A stretch of 6,206 nucleotides of DNA from Actinomycetes bacterium. Lineage in GTDB: Bacteria; Actinomycetota; Acidimicrobiia; Acidimicrobiales; RAAP-2. The DNA is taken from the NCBI GenBank assembly GCA_021806055.1, contig JAJZYE010000066.1, forward strand, positions 1-6,206, read 5' to 3'. The notes below the pieces were generated by a model. That model was given only the letters and a program-made list of their open reading frames with translations, ran no database searches and had not been told where the DNA came from. The translations under genes and the position numbers were made by a program. Below, piece after piece: positions 1 to 5,350 of this stretch (position 1 is the first letter of the stretch; each line of letters starts with the position of its first letter).

Positions 1-456
1 ATGCTCGACGGCGTGCGCGACGACCCCGCACTCGTGGCCGATCGGGTCGACTGGGTGGCCAAGCGCCGCCTGGTGGACGGGTATCGGGCACGCTACGACC
101 TGGCGCCCACGCACGCGCGGCTACGCGCCATCGATCTGCAGTACCACGACCTGCGTCCCGAGAAGTCCTTGGCGATGAGGGTCGGGCTGCGCGAGGTCGT
201 CGACGCGCAGGCCATTCGTGACGCCGTTCACAAACCTCCGCTGACCACTCGCGCGTTCTTTCGTGGGGAGTGCGTCGCGCGTTACCCCGAGGCCGTCACC
301 GCGGCGAACTGGGACTCGCTGGTCTTTGACCTCGGGCACGGGCCGTTGCAACGGGTGCCAATGATGGATCCACTGCGGGGTACCGCTGCACTGACGCGAG
401 ACTTGCTAGAAAAGTGTGAGACGGCCGACGCATTGCTGGCGGCCCTCGACGGGTAG
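1..456 (+). CDS. dop: Dop, Pup deamidase/depupylase, C-terminal part (5' end outside window)
   Basis: Dop converts the C-terminal Gln of Pup to Glu, so that PafA can use it, and also removes Pup from tagged proteins; it acts in the cytoplasm. Only about the last 151 residues are present, against roughly 500 for the family. The ATG at base 1 is therefore an internal Met and the gene runs off the left edge. Visible family signatures are ADRVDWVAKRRLVDGY (about 13-28), AIDLQYHDLR (43-52), PPLTTRAFFRGECV (79-92) and NWDSLVFDLG (103-112). The same blocks recur in diverged form near the C-terminus of PafA further down (ADRVDWIAKWQLID, IDLLYHD, TTRALMRGTF), as expected for paralogous carboxylate-amine ligase-fold enzymes. 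The FRGEC block and the pup gene 10 bases downstream favour Dop over PafA. The N-terminal catalytic residues and the Dop-specific loop cannot be checked here. Confidence 0.93.
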   Translation: MLDGVRDDPALVADRVDWVAKRRLVDGYRARYDLAPTHARLRAIDLQYHDLRPEKSLAMRVGLREVVDAQAIRDAVHKPPLTTRAFFRGECVARYPEAVTAANWDSLVFDLGHGPLQRVPMMDPLRGTAALTRDLLEKCETADALLAALDG

Positions 457-466
457 AACGGAAGTC

Positions 467-661
467 ATGGCAGAGCAAGAGCGAATCAAGCGACAGCGCA
501 CCGAGCGCAGCACCCCCACCACCGGTGAGGTGACGGTGGACTCCTCCAAGGGCGAGCAACTGAAGGCCGATCTGGACGAGCTGCTGGACGAGATCGACGA
601 GGTCCTCGAGGAGAACGCCGAGGAGTTCGTGCGCAACTACGTCCAGAAGGGCGGCCAGTAG
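467..661 (+). CDS. pup: Pup, prokaryotic ubiquitin-like protein
   Basis: Pup is the small, mostly disordered protein tag ligated to lysines to send proteins to the proteasome. I take the ATG at 467, giving 64 residues. An in-frame ATG at 416 lies inside dop and would add 17 residues that do not look like Pup. The C-terminal half is strongly conserved: acidic helical DLDELLDEIDEVLEENAEEF (35-54), then VRNYVQKGGQ. It ends in Gly-Gly-Gln, so deamidation by Dop is needed before ligation. The N-terminus is unusual in being basic (RIKRQRTER at 6-14); as I recall it, M. tuberculosis Pup has a Gly/Asp-rich stretch there. This end threads into the ATPase pore. Lysines at 8, 28, 33 and 61 are possible self-pupylation sites. 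A purine-rich GGAAG (460-464) lies only 2 bases before the ATG, too close for a standard ribosome site, so translation may be coupled to dop. Confidence 0.97.
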   Translation: MAEQERIKRQRTERSTPTTGEVTVDSSKGEQLKADLDELLDEIDEVLEENAEEFVRNYVQKGGQ

Positions 662-663
662 AC

Positions 664-1455
664 GTGGGCCTGCCCCTCTTTCGGGCCCAGGACGACCCCG
701 GCCCCTCGTTCGTGCACTTCGCGGACGCCGCGGGGCTGCACGGACCCGCCGCCTTCGACGTCGGCGCCCCCCACGCCACCACGGTGGTCGCGGTGCGCTA
801 CGTCGGCGGCGTCGTGATGGTCGGTGATCGCCAGGCCACGGGCAATTACATCGCCAGCCGCGACGTGCGCAAGATCGAGGCGGCGGACCGCTTCACGGCC
901 ATCGCCATCTCGGGCTCCGCGGCTCGGGGGATCGAGTTCATCCGTATGGCGCAGCTCTCCTTCGAGCACTACGAGAAGATGACCGACGCGGCACTGACTC
1001 TCGAGGGCAAGGCCAACTACCTCTCACCGATCATCCAGCGCAACAACCTCTCCACGCCGCTGGTTGTGCTGCCCCTACTGGCGGGATGGGATCGGGGCCA
1101 CCAGGTGGGACGGATCTTCGAGTACGACGGAGCGGGGGGGTGCTACGAGCGCCAGGACTTCGCGACCATCGGCTCGGGGTCGCCCTTCGCCGAGAGCGCC
1201 CTGCGCCTCGGCTTCCGCGCCGATCTCGACCGGGCGGCGGCCCTCGAGCTCGGGGCGCTGGCACTCTACGAGGCGGGGGACAACGACCCGAGCACGGGCG
1301 GCCCGGACTTCGTACGCAACATCTTTCCCATGATGGTCACCGTCGACGAGAACGGCTTCGACGAGTTGCCCGTCGACGAGACGGCCTCGCACTTTCGCGG
1401 CATCGCCGAGCGACGCACCGCCACCGGCGGCGTGGCCGGGAGCACCCTGCGATGA
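664..1455 (+). CDS. prcB: 20S proteasome beta subunit (catalytic)
   Basis: PrcB forms the inner catalytic rings of the 20S proteasome core, an N-terminal-threonine hydrolase. It is 263 residues from a GTG start 2 bases after the pup stop. A propeptide of about 38 residues is predicted, ending GAPHA, with the mature chain starting TTVVAVRY at Thr39. Counting Thr39 as Thr1, Asp17 is present (Asp55, in VGDRQ). The catalytic Lys is in RDVRK (Lys70), at mature position 32 rather than the usual 33 because the DRQATGN loop is one residue shorter than in mycobacteria. GSGSPFA (about 172-178) and DPSTGGPDFVRNIFP (about 214-228) match the conserved Ser129 and Asp166-Gly-Gly regions. Residue -1 is Ala where mycobacteria have Gly. 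Weak ribosome-site candidate AGAAGG lies at 645-650 inside pup. The last 4 bases overlap prcA. A run of seven Gs at 1134-1140 does not break the frame. Confidence 0.96.
   Translation: MGLPLFRAQDDPGPSFVHFADAAGLHGPAAFDVGAPHATTVVAVRYVGGVVMVGDRQATGNYIASRDVRKIEAADRFTAIAISGSAARGIEFIRMAQLSFEHYEKMTDAALTLEGKANYLSPIIQRNNLSTPLVVLPLLAGWDRGHQVGRIFEYDGAGGCYERQDFATIGSGSPFAESALRLGFRADLDRAAALELGALALYEAGDNDPSTGGPDFVRNIFPMMVTVDENGFDELPVDETASHFRGIAERRTATGGVAGSTLR
1438..1442 (+). promoter_or_regulatory. Ribosome binding site for prcA
   Basis: GGGAG lies 9 bases before the prcA ATG, inside the end of prcB. It is one of the few well-spaced Shine-Dalgarno-like sites in the window and supports the ATG at 1452 as the start. 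With the ATGA overlap it fits coupled translation of the two core subunits. Confidence 0.5.
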
Positions 1456-2132
1456 GCAACTTCTTCTACGTCGCGCCCGAGCAGATGATCAAGGACCGGG
1501 CGGAGTTCGCCCAGAAGGGTATCGCGCGTGGGCGCTCGATCCTGGCGGCCATCTACGACCGTGGCGTGGTGATGGTGGCGGAGAACACGTCGGCGTCGCT
1601 CAACAAGATCTCCGAGATCTACGACCGTATCGCCTTCGCCGGCGTCGGGCGCTACAACGAGTTCGACCGGCTACGCGAGGCGGGAATCCGCTGGGCGGAC
1701 GGCACGGGCTACACCTACTCGCGTGAGGACGTCGACGCGCGCGCCCTGGCCAACTACTACGCCCAGCACGTCGGCGACATGTTCAGCGAAGGACCCAAGC
1801 CACTGGAGGTCGAGATCCTGGTCGCCCAGCTCGGCAACCAGTTTCGCCTGACCAAGCTCTACCGAGTCGCCTACGAGGGGACCATCTCGGACGAGCCTCG
1901 CTTCGCGGTGCTCGGGGGCGACGCCGAGACCATCAAGGGGCGCTTCGCGGCCACCGAGGAGACGCCGGCCAGCCTGGCGGTCACGCTGGGTCACGCTGTC
2001 GAGGCTCTCGCCGGCCCGGATCGAACGATCCCGGTCAGCGACCTCGAGGTCGCGATCCTCGAAGACCGGGGTAGCCGGCGAACCTTCTCACGTTTGGACG
2101 ACGCCGCCGTGAGCGAACTACTCAGCGGATAG
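1452..2132 (+). CDS. prcA: 20S proteasome alpha subunit
   Basis: PrcA forms the outer gating rings of the 20S core and docks the ATPase activator; it has no peptidase activity. The protein is 226 residues, starting at the ATG that overlaps the prcB stop (ATGA). The reading frame is open further upstream, but that is a shadow of prcB. The N-terminus MSNFFYVAPEQMIKDRAEFA followed by QKGIARGRS is the alpha-subunit helix signature. VAENTSASLNKISEIYDRI (42-60) includes Lys52, the residue I recall lining the activator-docking pocket in M. tuberculosis PrcA. RALANYYAQ (97-105), SDEPRFAVLGG (146-156) and SDLEVAILE (196-204) are also typical. Unlike the mycobacterial protein, it ends almost directly after the last helix (DDAAVSELLSG), with no long Ser/Glu-rich tail. 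The overlapping gene pair suggests balanced production for the 14 alpha and 14 beta subunits. Confidence 0.95.
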   Translation: MSNFFYVAPEQMIKDRAEFAQKGIARGRSILAAIYDRGVVMVAENTSASLNKISEIYDRIAFAGVGRYNEFDRLREAGIRWADGTGYTYSREDVDARALANYYAQHVGDMFSEGPKPLEVEILVAQLGNQFRLTKLYRVAYEGTISDEPRFAVLGGDAETIKGRFAATEETPASLAVTLGHAVEALAGPDRTIPVSDLEVAILEDRGSRRTFSRLDDAAVSELLSG

Positions 2133-2143
2133 CGGGTCGAGTC

Positions 2144-3523
2144 GTGCTGCGGCGAATCATCGGGATCGAGACCGAGTACGGCGTCACCTTCGCCCTGAGG
2201 GGCCAGCGTCGACTCAGCCCCGACGAGGTGTCGCGCTTCCTATTTCGCAAGGTGGTCGCCTGGGGACGATCGAGCAACGTCTTCCTGGAGAACGGGAGTC
2301 GGCTCTACCTGGACGTGGGCAGCCACCCGGAGTACGCCACGGCCGAGTGCGACAACCTCGATGACCTGATCGCCCAGGACAAGGCCGGCGAGACCATCCT
2401 GCGCGAACTCGTCTCCTACGCCCAGGCGCAGTTGGACGAGGAGGGCGTACGGGGCTCGATCTACCTGTTCAAGAACAACACCGATTCGGCGGGCAACTCC
2501 TACGGCTGCCACGAGAACTACTGCATCGAGCGAATCGACGACCTGAGCCGGCTGGAGCAGGTGTTCATCCCATACCTGATCAGCCGCCAGATTTTTACAG
2601 GTGCGGGCAAGGTCGTGACCAACGCCAAGGGCACCGCCTTCTCGATGAGCCAGCGCGCGGAGCACATCTGGGAGTCGATCTCGTCGGCCACGACGCGCAG
2701 CCGGCCGATCATCAACACCCGCGACGAGCCCCACGCCGACCCCGAGCGCTTCCGCCGCCTGCACGTCATCGTGGGTGACTCCAACATGAGCGAGTACGCG
2801 ACCTTCCTCAAGACGGGCACCGCGGCCGTCGTCCTCGCCATGGTCGAGGACCGCGCGACCGTGCTGCGCGACTACAACCTGGCCGCGCCCATCAACGCAC
2901 TGCGCGAGATCTCCTACGACCTGTGGAGCAAGGAGCCCCTCCACCTGGCGAGCGGCCGCGACATGACCGCACTCGAGATCCAAGATGACCTGTGCGAACG
3001 CGCCGAGGCGTTCGCGGCCACCCGAGACCTGCCCGCGGACCAGGTACGCGCGGTCACGATGTGGCGCGAGGTCATCGAGCAGTACCGCAACGATCCAATG
3101 GCCCTCGCGGACCGCGTCGACTGGATCGCCAAGTGGCAGCTGATCGATCGCGAGCGCGAGCGCAGCGGGGTACCGCTCAGCGACCCCCGGATCGCACTGA
3201 TCGACCTTCTCTACCACGACACGGACCTCACGCGCGGTCTGTACTACCGCCGACAGGCCAAGGGCTACTCTCGACGCATCGTCGACGACGCGGCCGTCGC
3301 CCACGCCGCCACGACGCCCCCCGCCACCACTCGGGCGCTCATGCGCGGCACCTTCATTCGCGCCGCCAAGGAGTGGCACCGCGACTACACGGTCGATTGG
3401 GTCCACCTCAAGCTCAACGACGACATGCAGCGAACGGTCCTGCTCAAGGACCCCTTCAAGAGTTCCGACGAGCGCTTCCAAAAGTTGCTGGTCTCACTAC
3501 AACGCCCGGAGCGGCGCGACTAG
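2144..3523 (+). CDS. pafA: PafA, Pup-protein ligase
   Basis: PafA uses ATP to phosphorylate the C-terminal Glu of deamidated Pup and joins it to a substrate lysine through an isopeptide bond. It is 459 residues, full length for the family. The GTG at 2144 places MLRRIIGIETEYGVT exactly where family members start. Glu9 and Glu11 (IETE) correspond to the metal/ATP-binding strand, and Asp57 (RLYLDVGSHPEYATAE) to the catalytic base. Further blocks are KNNTDSAGNSYGCHENY (110-126), SQRAEHIWE (169-177), SSATTRSRPIINTRDEPHAD (180-199) and VIVGDSNMSE (208-217). The C-terminal Pup-binding domain holds DYTVDWVHLKLND (414-426) and LLKDPF. All key blocks are intact, so the enzyme should be active. It lies 11 bases after prcA, without a clear ribosome site. 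In M. tuberculosis pafA lies some distance from prcA; here the whole tagging and degradation set is contiguous. Confidence 0.97.
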   Translation: MLRRIIGIETEYGVTFALRGQRRLSPDEVSRFLFRKVVAWGRSSNVFLENGSRLYLDVGSHPEYATAECDNLDDLIAQDKAGETILRELVSYAQAQLDEEGVRGSIYLFKNNTDSAGNSYGCHENYCIERIDDLSRLEQVFIPYLISRQIFTGAGKVVTNAKGTAFSMSQRAEHIWESISSATTRSRPIINTRDEPHADPERFRRLHVIVGDSNMSEYATFLKTGTAAVVLAMVEDRATVLRDYNLAAPINALREISYDLWSKEPLHLASGRDMTALEIQDDLCERAEAFAATRDLPADQVRAVTMWREVIEQYRNDPMALADRVDWIAKWQLIDRERERSGVPLSDPRIALIDLLYHDTDLTRGLYYRRQAKGYSRRIVDDAAVAHAATTPPATTRALMRGTFIRAAKEWHRDYTVDWVHLKLNDDMQRTVLLKDPFKSSDERFQKLLVSLQRPERRD

Positions 3524-3526
3524 CCT
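3521..3526 (+). promoter_or_regulatory. Possible -10 element for a leaderless lepB transcript
   Basis: TAGCCT fits the TANNNT -10 pattern of actinobacterial promoters and ends exactly 6 bases before the lepB GTG. Transcription would then begin on the start codon. Its first three bases are also the pafA stop codon, which lowers the weight of the match. I see no good -35 hexamer, and no Shine-Dalgarno site for lepB, which fits a leaderless message or coupling to pafA. Confidence 0.35.
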
Positions 3527-3532
3527 TGATGA

Positions 3533-4147
3533 GTGCCCGATGAGATCCCGACCGAGTCCGTGACGACCCCGCGCGACGACGCGACCGCGGAGTCCGAGCC
3601 AGTCGGGCGCGCGCCGCGGCGCTCGCGACGGCGCGCCGTGGTCGAGTGGGGGAGCATCATCGTCGTCGCGCTGCTCATCTCGTTCCTGCTTCGGACCTTC
3701 GTCATCCAGACCTTCTACATCCCGTCGGGCTCCATGGAACCCACCCTGATGATCGGTGACCGGATCATCGTCTCGAAGCTCAGCGTGACCTGGGGAACGA
3801 TTCACCGCGGTGACATCATCGTCTTCAAGCACCCACCAGCCGAGCACTGCGGTGAGCCCGTCACCGATCTGGTGAAGCGGGTGATCGGGCTGCCGGGCAA
3901 CCATCTGACCTCGCGCGGCAACACCATCTACGTGAACGGCAAGCCCCTGGACCAGACGTGGTCGCACGTCGAGCCGCTAGGCACGCCGATCGGGAACGTG
4001 ACCGTGCCGGCCAACTCCTACTTCGTCATGGGCGACAACCAGCCCGACTCCTGCGATAGCCGCTTCTGGGGGTTCGTGCCCCGCCACGACATCATCGGCA
4101 AGGCTTTCCTGCGAATCTGGCCGCTTTCGCGCTTCGGCTTCCTCTAG
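3533..4147 (+). CDS. lepB: Type I signal peptidase (SPase I)
   Basis: This membrane-bound serine protease cleaves signal peptides from proteins exported by the Sec and Tat routes. It is 204 residues from a GTG 9 bases after pafA; a GTG at 3560 (residue 10) is an alternative start. A charged cytoplasmic N-terminus with an Arg cluster (RRSRRR, 29-34) precedes one membrane segment (about 38-57). Family boxes are all present: the catalytic Ser67 in PSGSMEPTL (64-72), the general base Lys115 in DLVKRVIGLPG (112-122), and MGDNQPDSCDSRFWGFVP (166-183). Cys106 and Cys174 lie on the extracytoplasmic side and could form a disulfide. As I recall it, in M. tuberculosis pafB and pafC occupy the place between pafA and tatA, so this gene marks a different arrangement. 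Followed 33 bases later by the Tat genes, whose exported substrates it would process. Confidence 0.95.
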   Translation: MPDEIPTESVTTPRDDATAESEPVGRAPRRSRRRAVVEWGSIIVVALLISFLLRTFVIQTFYIPSGSMEPTLMIGDRIIVSKLSVTWGTIHRGDIIVFKHPPAEHCGEPVTDLVKRVIGLPGNHLTSRGNTIYVNGKPLDQTWSHVEPLGTPIGNVTVPANSYFVMGDNQPDSCDSRFWGFVPRHDIIGKAFLRIWPLSRFGFL

Positions 4148-4168
4148 GAGATTTTTCGCCCCGGCCCC

Positions 4169-4174
4169 TACAAT
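4169..4174 (+). promoter_or_regulatory. Probable -10 element for a leaderless tatA/tatB transcript
   Basis: TACAAT matches the bacterial -10 consensus TATAAT at five of six positions and stands out in a GC-rich background. It ends 6 bases before the GTG at 4181, so the predicted transcription start is the G of the start codon. It sits in the largest intergenic gap of the window (33 bases). No clear -35 hexamer lies 16-18 bases upstream. GGAG at 4175-4178 is only 2 bases from the start codon, too close to act as a normal ribosome site. Confidence 0.5.
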
Positions 4175-4180
4175 GGAGCC

Positions 4181-4615
4181 GTGCTCTCACTCAGCCCGAT
4201 CAAGATCGTGGTGATCGTCGCCGTGATCCTGCTCCTGCTCGGTCCGGACAAGCTGCCCGAGGTCGCCCGCAAGCTGGGCCAGAGCTGGCGGGCGCTGCGC
4301 CAGCTCCAGGAGCGCATTGAGTCCGAAGTCCGCGAGGCGGTACCCGACCTGCCCAGCGCGGCCGACATCGCGCGCATCGCACGCAGTCCGGTGAACCTTC
4401 TCAACGAGCTGGCCAATCGGGTGGACGAGCGCGCGACGCCGTCGGCGGGCGCCGCGGTGCACGACGTCACCGCGGCCACGGCGTCACCGTCCGCCTTCTC
4501 GACGCCGCCACCCTCCCCGGCGCGCCACGGCCCGGTGAGCCCGGGCATCCTCCCGCCCGACGAGCGCACGCCACCGGCGAACGACGCCCCCCTCGTCGAT
4601 CCCTCCCTCAACTAG
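4181..4615 (+). CDS. Twin-arginine translocase TatA/TatB-family subunit (TatB-like)
   Basis: Subunit of the Tat translocon, which exports folded proteins carrying twin-arginine signal peptides; TatB works with TatC in substrate recognition, while TatA forms the pore. The protein is 144 residues from a GTG. It has one short N-terminal membrane segment (about 7-20), the LGPDKLPE hinge (20-27), then an amphipathic helix (about 28-52, ARKLGQSWRALRQLQERIES). The LGP hinge, in place of the Phe-Gly typical of TatA, and the length point to TatB, though annotation pipelines may call it TatA/TatE. Lys8 occupies the membrane-edge position that is Glu8 in E. coli TatB. The C-terminus (about 86-144) is an Ala/Pro/Ser-rich, probably disordered tail. 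Only one such subunit is encoded beside tatC here; a second TatA may be elsewhere. I leave the symbol blank because tatA and tatB cannot be separated with certainty. Confidence 0.88.
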   Translation: MLSLSPIKIVVIVAVILLLLGPDKLPEVARKLGQSWRALRQLQERIESEVREAVPDLPSAADIARIARSPVNLLNELANRVDERATPSAGAAVHDVTAATASPSAFSTPPPSPARHGPVSPGILPPDERTPPANDAPLVDPSLN

Positions 4616-4621
4616 CCCGAC

Positions 4622-5350
4622 GTGTCGAACTTCCGCAAAGCCGCCAGCGGGATGACGCTGGCCGAACACCTCGCCGAGGCGCGACGACGCTTCCTGCAGT
4701 CGGGCGCGGCCGTGATCGTGCTGGGCATTGTCGCCTTCATCGTCTACCCCCAGATACTGCGCTTCCTCCAGGGTCCCTACTGCCGCGCCACGCCACGCCA
4801 CTGCTCCTTCCTCGTCACCAACCCGCTCGACGGGCTCAACCTGCGCGTCCAGATCGCCCTGTTCGGCGGGGTGCTGTTCGCGTCGCCGCTGATCCTCTGG
4901 CACGTCTGGCGCTTCATCACGCCCGGCCTGAAGGCGAAGGAGCGTCGCTACGCCATTCCCTTCGTCGTGGCGACCGTCCTGTTCTTCGCGGGTGGCGTCG
5001 TCGTGGCCTACTTCAGCTTCGACAACGCCATCGCGTGGCTCCAGTCGATCGGCGGCCATTCGCTCGTGTCGTACTACAACCCCAACCAGTACCTGAGCCT
5101 GTTCATGCTGATGATGTTCATCTTCGGCGTGGCCTTCGAGTTCCCGGTGATCCTCGTCGCGCTGGAGCTGGCCCGACTGGTGACGCCCGCCCAGCTCCTG
5201 CGAACCTGGCGCTACGCCCTCATCGTGATCACGATCTTCGCCGCGATCTTCACGCCGAGCGGTGATCCACTGTCCATGCTGGCCCTCGGCATCCCGCTCA
5301 CGCTCTTCTACTTCCTCGCCATCGGGGTGGGTCGGTTGCTCCACCGGTGA
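4622..5350 (+). CDS. tatC: TatC, twin-arginine translocase core subunit
   Basis: TatC is the polytopic receptor of the Tat system and binds the twin-arginine signal peptide. It is 242 residues, normal length. Six membrane segments can be placed at about 27-50, 75-97, 110-132, 157-184, 197-212 and 217-238. Family motifs are MTLAEHLAEARRR (11-23, the cytoplasmic N-terminal signal-binding region), LFASPLILWHVWRFITPGL (85-103) followed by Glu107 (KAKERR, equivalent to E. coli Glu103), FEFPVILVAL (172-181) and FTPSGDPLSM (210-219) with Asp215, equivalent to E. coli Asp211. Cys54 and Cys61 sit in the first outside loop, near the end of the first segment, and may form a disulfide. The GTG start is 6 bases after the previous gene and no Shine-Dalgarno site is visible; ATG at residue 11 is an alternative. 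The last 4 bases overlap the helicase gene. Confidence 0.96.
   Translation: MSNFRKAASGMTLAEHLAEARRRFLQSGAAVIVLGIVAFIVYPQILRFLQGPYCRATPRHCSFLVTNPLDGLNLRVQIALFGGVLFASPLILWHVWRFITPGLKAKERRYAIPFVVATVLFFAGGVVVAYFSFDNAIAWLQSIGGHSLVSYYNPNQYLSLFMLMMFIFGVAFEFPVILVALELARLVTPAQLLRTWRYALIVITIFAAIFTPSGDPLSMLALGIPLTLFYFLAIGVGRLLHR

Noticed and set aside
416..466. Upstream ATG for pup
   Set aside because: The added residues (RRPTHCWRPSTGRTEV) come from dop read in another frame; the ATG at 467 gives a standard 64-residue Pup.
1134..1140. Run of seven Gs in prcB (and another at 5773-5779 in the helicase) as phase-variation tracts or sequencing errors
   Set aside because: Both frames stay intact and conserved on either side, and such runs are expected by chance in GC-rich DNA.
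1086..1451. In-frame upstream extension of prcA
   Set aside because: It overlaps conserved prcB sequence and reads as low-complexity Arg/Gly-rich peptide. PrcA homology begins at the ATG at 1452, which has a spaced GGGAG.
2240..3481. Long open frame of 413 codons on the minus strand opposite pafA
   Set aside because: It is the antisense shadow of a strongly conserved pafA in GC-rich DNA. Its peptide is Val/Ala/Arg/Gly-rich without recognisable motifs.
3529..3543. Mini-frame ATGAGTGCCCGATGA overlapping the lepB start, a possible leader peptide
   Set aside because: Four codons with no ribosome site or regulatory structure; easily due to chance at a gene junction.
4148..4180. Terminator in the lepB-Tat gap
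   Set aside because: The ATTTTT at 4151-4156 has no GC-rich hairpin before it, so a Rho-independent terminator is not supported.
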